From Olavius sp. associated proteobacterium Delta 1 (GTDB taxonomy: Bacteria; Desulfobacterota; Desulfobacteria; Desulfobacterales; JAFDCJ01), in assembly GCA_902749685.1 (NCBI GenBank), contig CACVKW010000065.1, forward strand, positions 1 through 64,000: a stretch of DNA of 64,000 bases, written 5' to 3'. The notes below the pieces were generated by a model, which was not told the DNA's origin, searched no databases, and worked only from the letters and a program-made list of their open reading frames with translations. Positions 1 to 7,800 of the stretch are shown here, piece by piece. How positions within the stretch are numbered: position 1 is the stretch's first letter; each line of letters opens with the position of its first letter. Position numbers and translations under genes: made by a program.

Positions 1-147
1 TCCAGAAACCAGAATCCAGGATCAGTCAATACTTTCAATGGTCTTCATTGCAGCAGCGAAGTTGGATTTCAAAATTTTATGCAACTATAGGGTTAACTTA
101 GTGCTCCTATTCTTAATTGCGGTAACGTATTAGCACTAATATTTTTT

Positions 148-255
148 CACCGCAGAGGCGCGAAGGGCGCAGAGAGAAAGTATTTTTTATTTGCCTTCCT
201 CTTAAAGGCAACTGAAAAGAAGATTTCACTCTGCGCTCTCTGCGCCTCTGCGGTG
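148..255. repeat. Intergenic inverted repeat (GCAGAGGCGC type)
   Basis: Two arms, 148-176 and 227-255, are near-perfect reverse complements. The outer part CACCGCAGAGGCGC is identical, and the inner part is imperfect. A 50-base AT-rich centre separates them. The transcript could fold into a long hairpin just upstream of the VWA gene. The motif resembles the CGCAAAGGCGC repeats found between genes in the right part of this window, so it is probably a dispersed intergenic element rather than a gene-specific operator. Bases 1-147 hold no gene I can support. Confidence 0.75.
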
Positions 256-281
256 AATAATAGTTTAAAGCGAAAAAAACC

Positions 282-2576
282 ATGTCGAATTTTTTTGAAT
301 TTTTGCTGGGGCATGCGCCGGCCGATTGGGTCGGGGGAAGATTATCCTTCGGTGCCCCCATTAACGTTGCCGTCATGATCGGCGCTCTGGCAGCGATCAT
401 CGGCGCGGTCTGGCTAGTGTACCGCAAGACGACCGTTGCCGCCGGCGGCCGGCTGAAGGTGTTGTTGATCGCGCTGAAATCGGCGGTGCTGGCCGCCCTT
501 TTGCTGTGTCTGCTGCAGCCGATGTTGATCACCTCCATGCCGGTTGTGCAGCAAAACGATGTTGCCGTCATCGTGGACAACTCGCGCAGCATGACCATCC
601 GGGATATGGGAGATGATCGTGCGCGCGGAGAAGTCGCGGTTGAGCTGCTTTACGGGCAAAATGGTCTGATGGATCGTCTGCAGGATGACTTTCAGCTGCA
701 TGCTTTTCGTATCGATGGCGGCGGTCATCCGATCTCCGGTCCAAAAGATCTGAAATTTGCGGCGGCACGGACATCGCTGGCCGAAGGTCTGGCGCAGATC
801 AGCCGGACTTTGAAAGGATTGCCGATTTCCGGTTTGATTCTGATCAGCGACGGCGGGGACAACAGCCGGCAGGATCCGATCCGGGTGGCGCAAAACCTCG
901 CAGCGCTTGATATTCCCGTCTTCGCGGTGGGAGTCGGACAGACCGCCATCCCGCATGATCGTGAAATCACCCAGGTCACCGCCGCCCGCACCGTGATGGA
1001 AGAATCTATTTTTGATGTGAATGTGACGATCCGTAACCAGGGGTACGCGCAACGGGAATTCGACATCATCATCGAAGACGGCGACAGGATCCTGGCGCGA
1101 AAAACGGTGCAGCCCGGCCAAAGCCATGCGGCCCGGCGCTACACCCTCGAACTGAACTCCGAAGATGAAGGTCCGCGGATTTATGTCGTGCAGATCCCCG
1201 CGGAGGAGGATGAAAGCATCGTGCAAAACAACCGGCGCGCCTTTCTGGTCGATAAAGTGCGCAAAAAGTCGGATGTTCTTTATATCGAAGGCCACCCGCG
1301 CAACGAGTACAAATTTATCCGGCGTGCGGTAGAAGGGGATCAAACCCTGCGGCTGGTGACCTATTTAAAGACCGGCCCCCACAAGTTTCTGCGCCAGGGA
1401 ATCAGGTCACCGCAGGAACTTGCCAACGGGTTTCCGGCGATAAAGGAGGACCTGTATCAACACGCGGCGATTGTTCTGGGCGATATCCCCAAAAGCTTTT
1501 TCAGCGCCGAGCAGCTGGCCATGATCCGGCAGTTTGTTTCAGAACGGGGCGGCGGTTTTCTGATGCTCGGCGGTTCCAGCGCCTTTGAGGAAAATTTCAT
1601 TGGCTCACCGGTAGCGGATATCCTGCCGGTGACCCTGCTGAATCAGGCGCAGCTTCCCCCACAGCTGCCTGAACGTGCCGGTAGTGAAAAATTCAGCCTG
1701 CGACTGACCGCAGAGGGCGAACACGCGGCCGTGCTGCGCCTGGGGCTCGACCGGGCAATGAACCGACAATTGTGGGAAAAGATGCCTCAGCTGCAGGGAT
1801 TCAATGCGACCGGGCCGGCCAAGCCCGGCGCCACGGTGCTGGCCGTCCATCCCACCCTCCGTCTCCGCACGGAGCCCCTGCCGGTGATCGCCTATGAGCG
1901 ATATGGTCGCGGCCGCAGCATGGTGGTCGCCACGGCCTCCACCTGGCGCTGGCAGATGCTTCTGCCGCACGAAGACAGGTCTCATGAGCGGTTTTGGCGG
2001 CAGGTGCTGCGTTGGCTGGCAGCCCCGGCTCCTTTGCCGGTTGAAATGAGCCTGGACAAGGATTCATACGGTGCGGGTGAGCAAGTGAACCTGAGGGTGC
2101 GGGTTTCCGACGCTAAGTACGCGCCGGTCAATGACGCCACGGTTTGGCTGAAACTGACGGATTCTGCGGGCTCCATCCAGGACGTTCTGCTGGAATGGGC
2201 GATCGACGATGACGGGATCTATACCGGGGCCTTCAAGGTGCACCAAGACGGGATACATAAAATCGAGGTAGCCGCGACGTCGCCGTCCGGGAAAGTGCAG
2301 GAAGCCTCATCTCATTTTTTAGTCGTGGAACCCACGGCGGAGTTTATCGATGCCGGCATGGACGCCGTCCTGCTGAAGGCAATGGCCGGCGTCAGCGGTG
2401 GTAAATTTTACACGGCCAACCACGCGGACCGTTTGGTGAGTGATCTGAAACGCCTTCAGAAAGTCGTTGCGGTGGATGTTGAACAGGATATCTGGGATAT
2501 GCCCATTGTCCTTATTTTGCTCTGCGGGCTCTTGGCCCTGGAGTGGCTGGTGCGGCGCAGAAAGGGGATGTCATGA
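282..2576 (+). CDS. Membrane VWA / glutamine amidotransferase-like protein
   Basis: A 764-residue inner-membrane protein with a probable periplasmic or surface-exposed protein-interaction role. Two N-terminal membrane segments lie near residues 27-46 and 58-80, followed by a von Willebrand A domain (about 93-225). Its metal-site motif D99-x-S101-x-S103 is intact and a further acidic residue, D190, sits in SDGGDNS. A class-I glutamine-amidotransferase-like fold follows (about 330-470, with the stretch ERGGGFLMLGG), without a recognisable catalytic triad. After an Ig-like region comes one C-terminal membrane helix (about 740-757) and a basic tail. This layout matches the last membrane protein of MoxR/DUF58/VWA (Bat-like) operons, whose other members would lie left of the window. 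The stop overlaps the next start by 4 bases (ATGA), so the two are translationally coupled. Function inside this cluster is inferred only. Confidence 0.85.
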   Translation: MSNFFEFLLGHAPADWVGGRLSFGAPINVAVMIGALAAIIGAVWLVYRKTTVAAGGRLKVLLIALKSAVLAALLLCLLQPMLITSMPVVQQNDVAVIVDNSRSMTIRDMGDDRARGEVAVELLYGQNGLMDRLQDDFQLHAFRIDGGGHPISGPKDLKFAAARTSLAEGLAQISRTLKGLPISGLILISDGGDNSRQDPIRVAQNLAALDIPVFAVGVGQTAIPHDREITQVTAARTVMEESIFDVNVTIRNQGYAQREFDIIIEDGDRILARKTVQPGQSHAARRYTLELNSEDEGPRIYVVQIPAEEDESIVQNNRRAFLVDKVRKKSDVLYIEGHPRNEYKFIRRAVEGDQTLRLVTYLKTGPHKFLRQGIRSPQELANGFPAIKEDLYQHAAIVLGDIPKSFFSAEQLAMIRQFVSERGGGFLMLGGSSAFEENFIGSPVADILPVTLLNQAQLPPQLPERAGSEKFSLRLTAEGEHAAVLRLGLDRAMNRQLWEKMPQLQGFNATGPAKPGATVLAVHPTLRLRTEPLPVIAYERYGRGRSMVVATASTWRWQMLLPHEDRSHERFWRQVLRWLAAPAPLPVEMSLDKDSYGAGEQVNLRVRVSDAKYAPVNDATVWLKLTDSAGSIQDVLLEWAIDDDGIYTGAFKVHQDGIHKIEVAATSPSGKVQEASSHFLVVEPTAEFIDAGMDAVLLKAMAGVSGGKFYTANHADRLVSDLKRLQKVVAVDVEQDIWDMPIVLILLCGLLALEWLVRRRKGMS

Positions 2577-3706
2577 AGGTGCCGGCAATTCGGTTGCTGT
2601 CTTTGATTGCGGTCGTTGTTCTGGCGCTCCCGGTTAATGCCGAAGCGCAAAGCCGGGAGTATTTCCTCGCCGGAGCGGACACCCGCAAATACGCGGTTAT
2701 CCTCGGGGGAATTGGGGCCGATGAGAAGTATCAATCCCAATTTCGGCAGTGGACTCTCAAACTCCATGCAATCCTCGTGGCAGATTACGGATATCCGCCC
2801 GATCACATCACCCTTCTTCTGGGTCGCGGCGATCCCGCAACTTCGGAAATTGCGGGTAACTGCCGGCTGGAAACTATTGCGGCAACCATGGAACAGCTGC
2901 GAATGAAAGTTCAGCCCGGGGATCAGGTCACCATTTTCCTGATCGGCCACGGTACCAGCGATGATCGGGACGCCAAATTCGTCATTGCCGGGCCGGACAT
3001 CACCGGTGCTGAATTCGCGGAGATTCTGCAAGGTTTTTCCGACCCGGATATCGCCGTGGTGAACACGACCGGTTCCAGCCGTCCATTTTGTGACGCCCTT
3101 GCCGCGCCTGGGCGCGTGATTGTCTGTGCAACACGCGCGGGAGCTGAAAGATACGACACCATCTTTGCCCGGTTTTTGCTGGAGGGGTTGGCAAACCATA
3201 CCGCCGACCGCGACAAGAATCAGCGGGTCTCCCTGTTCGAAATCTTCTTGTATGTAAGGGAAAAAGTAAAATCATGGTACACCGACCAGGACCGGCTGCC
3301 TTCGGAGCACCCGACACTCGACGACAACGGTGACGGGCACTTTCAGACCGATCCGGATCCCATGCGGAATGAAGGCGGACTGGCGCAGATTGCCGAACTC
3401 GACACCCTCACGGCTTTGTTGCCGGCCACCGTCGCCGACGGTCCGGCCGCTGGGACCCTGCGCAACCTGACCGCGCGGGTGCGGGCGCTCGAAAGATCCG
3501 TCATCCTGTTGCGGAATCAAAAGGCGGCCATGCCTGAAATTGTCTACCGGCAGCAATTGGAAACTTTTTTGATCGACCTTGCCCGTTCCACCCGCCGCTT
3601 GAAATCTCTGCTGGCCGATCTTCGAAAAAACATTCATCGTGATCTAATCTTGGAAAAATTACGGCGATGTGCTAAAACCTCTCAGTTCGTCGAGCACAAA
3701 TTTTAG
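2573..3706 (+). CDS. Secreted caspase/legumain-fold (C13-like) protein, probably inactive
   Basis: A 377-residue protein. The start at 2573 is chosen because it overlaps the upstream stop as ATGA and gives a clean Sec signal peptide (MKVPAIRLLSLIAVVVLALPVNAEA). The fold is that of clan CD peptidases. The catalytic-histidine strand reads FLIGHGT (H126), and later come a GRVIVCATRAGAE stretch and an EF-hand-like DDNGDGHFQ. Where active legumain or caspase proteins carry the nucleophilic Cys, this protein has NTTGSS (164-169). The nearest cysteine, C173, lies after RPF and is not in the usual context. A periplasmic binding or scaffold role is therefore as likely as proteolysis. The C-terminal third (about 285-360) is predicted helical, possibly coiled coil. 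Coupling to the VWA gene argues for a common complex. Fold confidence is good; activity is uncertain. Confidence 0.75.
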   Translation: MKVPAIRLLSLIAVVVLALPVNAEAQSREYFLAGADTRKYAVILGGIGADEKYQSQFRQWTLKLHAILVADYGYPPDHITLLLGRGDPATSEIAGNCRLETIAATMEQLRMKVQPGDQVTIFLIGHGTSDDRDAKFVIAGPDITGAEFAEILQGFSDPDIAVVNTTGSSRPFCDALAAPGRVIVCATRAGAERYDTIFARFLLEGLANHTADRDKNQRVSLFEIFLYVREKVKSWYTDQDRLPSEHPTLDDNGDGHFQTDPDPMRNEGGLAQIAELDTLTALLPATVADGPAAGTLRNLTARVRALERSVILLRNQKAAMPEIVYRQQLETFLIDLARSTRRLKSLLADLRKNIHRDLILEKLRRCAKTSQFVEHKF

Positions 3707-3736
3707 ATAGCATCAATTTGGGGTCTGTGTCTCTTA

Positions 3737-3797
3737 ATCGAGTCTTCGCTCGATCAGGCGGCGGCCCGCGGCCTGTTGAAAGTCAACAACCAGGCAG
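3737..3797 (+). other. Short hairpins in the 130-base gap before the TPR gene
   Basis: Bases 3737-3754 can form a 6-bp stem (ATCGAG/CTCGAT), and 3774-3788 a perfect 6-bp stem (TGTTGA/TCAACA). A GC-rich partial palindrome lies between them. No T-tract follows, so these are not convincing terminators. They may be RNA processing or attenuation structures between the first gene pair and the second pair. Confidence 0.3.
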
Positions 3798-3836
3798 GAA
3801 TAAAACCAAGATGCGAGGTTTTGGCGGCAAACATCG

Positions 3837-4817
3837 ATGTCTGCAGCATACGAAAAATATCGAAAATTGTTAACTTCCGGTCAATTTGAGGAAGCCGCGC
3901 GGCTGGCCGAATCGGAAGATCTAAAGGGCGAAGCCAACAACCCTTTTTGGCTGACCCGCCAGGCGGCTGCGCTCTCCCGCGCGGGACGGCATGGGCCGGC
4001 GCTGCGCATTGCCCAACACGCCCTCGCGTTACAGCCTACCAATCCTTTCTCCATTCTGGCGGTTGCCGAAGCACTGCACGGTCTGAAGCGAGTCGAGGAA
4101 GCACTTCTTCATTATCAGGATATTGCGGCACATCCCAAACTGTCGCCTGCAGCCCGCCGGGGAATCCTGGATTGTCTTCTGGAACAAAAGCAATGGAATC
4201 GAATCCTGGAGCTTCTGCAGCAATGGGGCCTGCCGCCGGATAAAAGCCATCGCTGGCGGGTGCGGGCGCTGGCCGGTTTGCAGCGTTGGGACGAAGCCAT
4301 GGCGTCTTGTCATCAGTGGCTCAAATTACAGCCGGACCACCCTCCGGCGTTGTGGACCTTGACCGAGCTCGAGGTCCAGCGCGATGGACTGCAAGCGGTG
4401 CTGCCACGCATGGCAAAGCTGGCCAAAATACCGTACCGGCCGCCGGTGTACAAGGAGATCTATGCCTCCCTTTGCCGACAGGCCGGCCAGCCCGAATTGG
4501 CGGCCGAGCTGTATGCCAAAATGACCCAAGGCGCGCCGGATCTCAAAATATTGCGAAAACAGGCATTTGCGCTTTCAGCCGCCGGAAAAAAATCAGAGGC
4601 AATCGCCATGCTGGAGGAGCTGCTTAAAAACGATCCAAGGGATTACTACGCGCACAACTCATATATGGCCGGCTGCAGGAAAACAAACCAACTCGAGCGC
4701 GCCGCACAATTTTACGCGGACCTGGTGGAGAAAAATCCGGATGAAAAGCCGCTATATGGGCGCATTCGTAAAATCGAAGGCCTTCAGCGCAAAAAAACCA
4801 ACCTTGATCGGGAGTAA
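3837..4817 (+). CDS. TPR-repeat protein
   Basis: A 326-residue protein made almost wholly of tetratricopeptide-like helical pairs. It has no signal peptide and no membrane segment, so it is probably cytosolic. Repeats are visible as alternating small and aromatic positions, for example in residues 5-35, 40-70 (RAGRHGPALRIAQHALALQP), 75-105, 140-175 (LQRWDEAMASCHQWLKLQP) and 215-300. Proteins of this kind act as adaptors, so the natural partner is the large ATPase encoded 3 bases downstream. The two are almost certainly co-transcribed, and the GGGAG ahead of the ATPase lies inside the end of this gene. The start ATG at 3837 has only a weak upstream purine run (GGCGG). No enzymatic domain is seen. 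Confidence 0.85.
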   Translation: MSAAYEKYRKLLTSGQFEEAARLAESEDLKGEANNPFWLTRQAAALSRAGRHGPALRIAQHALALQPTNPFSILAVAEALHGLKRVEEALLHYQDIAAHPKLSPAARRGILDCLLEQKQWNRILELLQQWGLPPDKSHRWRVRALAGLQRWDEAMASCHQWLKLQPDHPPALWTLTELEVQRDGLQAVLPRMAKLAKIPYRPPVYKEIYASLCRQAGQPELAAELYAKMTQGAPDLKILRKQAFALSAAGKKSEAIAMLEELLKNDPRDYYAHNSYMAGCRKTNQLERAAQFYADLVEKNPDEKPLYGRIRKIEGLQRKKTNLDRE

Positions 4818-4820
4818 CAG

Positions 4821-7800
4821 ATGAACCTTAACTTAACCATCGGCGACCTGATCGAGGTGCCGGAGGTTCAGACCGTCATCCGTCTGGAGGAAGGGCGAAC
4901 CCGCTCGGAACAGATCAGCCACAGCTTTGTCTTCACCGAAGAAGTGGCCTCCCACTTAACCGTGCTGGCCGACAGCCTGCTTCAGGACCAGGGCCGGGGG
5001 TTCTTTTTGCAGGGTGATTTCGGCTCGGGGAAATCCCATTTTCTAGCTGCCCTGACAGCCTGCCTCAGTGCCGGTCCCGGCTCCGAAGTACTCAGCCGGC
5101 AACACGCGGGGCTGAGTCGCCTGAAAGCCTCCGGGCGCAAGCTCCTGGCGGTGGACATCTCCTTGATCCAGTTCCGTGCCACCACCTCCCTGGAACAGAT
5201 CGTGGTTGAAGCCATCGAAGCACGGTTGACCTCCGCCGGCATCCCAACCCGGCTCACGCCCCGGGCGGCATTTCTGGATCATTTGAAAAACCTGTTGAAA
5301 TCCGAAGGCCTCGCGGCGGCCTTTGCGGGGCAGTTGGACATCCGACCGGAGGAAATCGATGCCTATCTGCGCGACCATCCTCGCCGATCCTACGTCGAGG
5401 GCGTGCGGTTTATGAAAGAGCTCGGTTTGGAGGCACCGGAGTCGCTGGTCGAAGAGCGGATTGAAACCTTTGAGCGCACCATCACAGCCGTCCGGCAGGC
5501 CGGGTTTGACAGCCTGGTACTGATCATGGACGAACTCTCGGAGTTTTTCAGGTCAAAGCCGGATACCCGGGGATTAAACGATGACGCCCGCACCTTGCAG
5601 CTGATCGGGGAACTGGCAGACACCGAACCGCTCTGGATCATCGCCGCCGTTCAGGAAGCCATCGAACGTACCGGAGACATTTCCCAGGGGACCTTACGCA
5701 AGATCCGGGATCGCTTTCCCGTCAAGCTGGTGCTTTCCTCCGTGCACATCAAGGCCCTGATTGCGGGCCGTCTGGTGAAGCGCAGGCCCGGCGTTGAAAA
5801 CGAGCTGCTTGAAATCTACCACTACCTGCAACGCCATTTTTTTGCCATTACCTGCAGTTACGAGGATTTTCTGGGCACCTACCCGATTCACCCCGCCACC
5901 ATTGCCCTGCTGGATGGATTGGGAGATCTTTTTTCACAGCACCGGGGAATCGTCGATTTTGTCCACAGCCGCCTGGCCGGCGAAAAGAGCCGCAAAATTG
6001 CCGGCATCCTCGATCATCCGAGCTTCGAATTGCTGGGACCAGACAGCATTTATGATCATTTCGCCCGGCGGATTTCCGAATTTTCAGCCTTCCATGTCTA
6101 TCCCAAATATATCATCCCGCACCTGGATGAGGTCATCGATCAGATCCTCGAAGATCCCGACGACCGGACGCTGGCGCGACGCATCATTCGAATTCTGGTG
6201 CTCTACAACATTCATCCCACCGCCAGCCTGCCGACGGTCCGGGCGTTGACCGAACTGGTTTCCTGCACCCTATCGGACCATGATCCGGACTTGAACGTGG
6301 AGTTTATCAGCGGAACGATTCTGGACCCCCTCGTGCAAAAAAGCCGGTTTCTGGTCAAACACCGCGCACCGACCGACGCGGCTGTCGATGACGTCTATGA
6401 AGTCCTGGCCCAGGAGGATCCTTCCAAAACCCTCGATGCCAAGATCGCCGCCCGCGCCGCCGAAATACCACCCGATGACAGCCGGCTGCTGCTCGACCCC
6501 CTGGCTGAGCTGTCGGATTCTCCATCCTGGCCGGGGGCGGCCATCCTGCAATCCGGTGCGCTGCGCCAGGTACATTGGCGTCAAAGCAGACGGATGGCCT
6601 GGGTGGCATTTTTGAGCCCAGGCGATGAAACCTCGCTCCTAAGACGCATCGATCAAGCCTCGTCTTCCGGCGAGTGGGATTTTGCATTTATCGTCAGCAT
6701 TATGCCGGCACGCTTCGAGGCGCGGCATACCGCGGTTTGGCAAATCTCCCTGCCCCAGGGTCCGGAAGAGACCGCCGTGCTGAGGGAATATCTGGCAGCG
6801 CGTCAGATCTCTTCGGAGCTGCGCCCCACCAATCCGGCCGAGGCACCCCTGATTCAGCCGGCCGAGGAAGCCCTGGAACGCCTCCGGACCGGCGCGCATC
6901 AGGCGGCCCTGGACGCATTTTATGCCGGAAACTACCGTGATCCGGCCATTGCCATCGAGCCGGTCATCCGGCAGATGCGGCAATTCGATCGCCTGCTGGA
7001 GACCGCCGCAGAGGCTCTGCTGGAAGACCGCTTTCCCGGTTATCGGGAGATTGCACCGCGTAAGGTCACACCGACACGAATGTTGTATCAGAGGTTGATC
7101 GACGAATTTGTTTCGCCGGGCAGCCTGAACCTGAGGGCGGCTCACGCGCGAGGCCTCAGCGAGGCCATCGAAGGACTGGCCGCACCCCTGGGATTGGCAC
7201 AGTTGCGTGCCGGCACCTATGTGTTTGCGCCGGGTCTGCAACATCATCCGCTGCTGGCAGAGGTGTTCGGGTTGCTGAATGCAGCCAGCCAAACCAAGGT
7301 TGCGGATGTGCTGCAGATCCTGCGCACGGGCCGCTACGGTTTGCCGGAGGATACGGCACTTTTCTTATTGGCGGCTTTGGCCCACGGCGGACTCATCACG
7401 CCGCTCAAACACAGTCGTCCTCTGCCTCTTGAATTCCTGCGGCTGCACAAGATCCAGAACGCAGACGCGCTGGCGCCCGGGGAAGTCATTGGCAAGCACG
7501 ACCGGGAGACACTGGTCAGGACCTGCGGCTTTCTATCCGGTTCCGGTGGTTGGGAGTCTTTCGGGTTGCGCCAGCAGCGCGAGGCCTGGCAAGAGCTGAT
7601 CAAGTTCCGGGAGTGGGTGCAAAAGGCCTGCAACGACCTCGCAAGACAGCTGGCGGAGGTTGCCCATTTTTCGGCCTTCGAATCCTTCGATCTGGATGCG
7701 TTGCGTGTGAAGCTGGAAACACTGCGATTGCTGGCTGACGAAATCAAGGTGTCCTATGCGGCCCGGGAGGGGTTGGAACGATTTCTGAAAGCCTGGCGCG

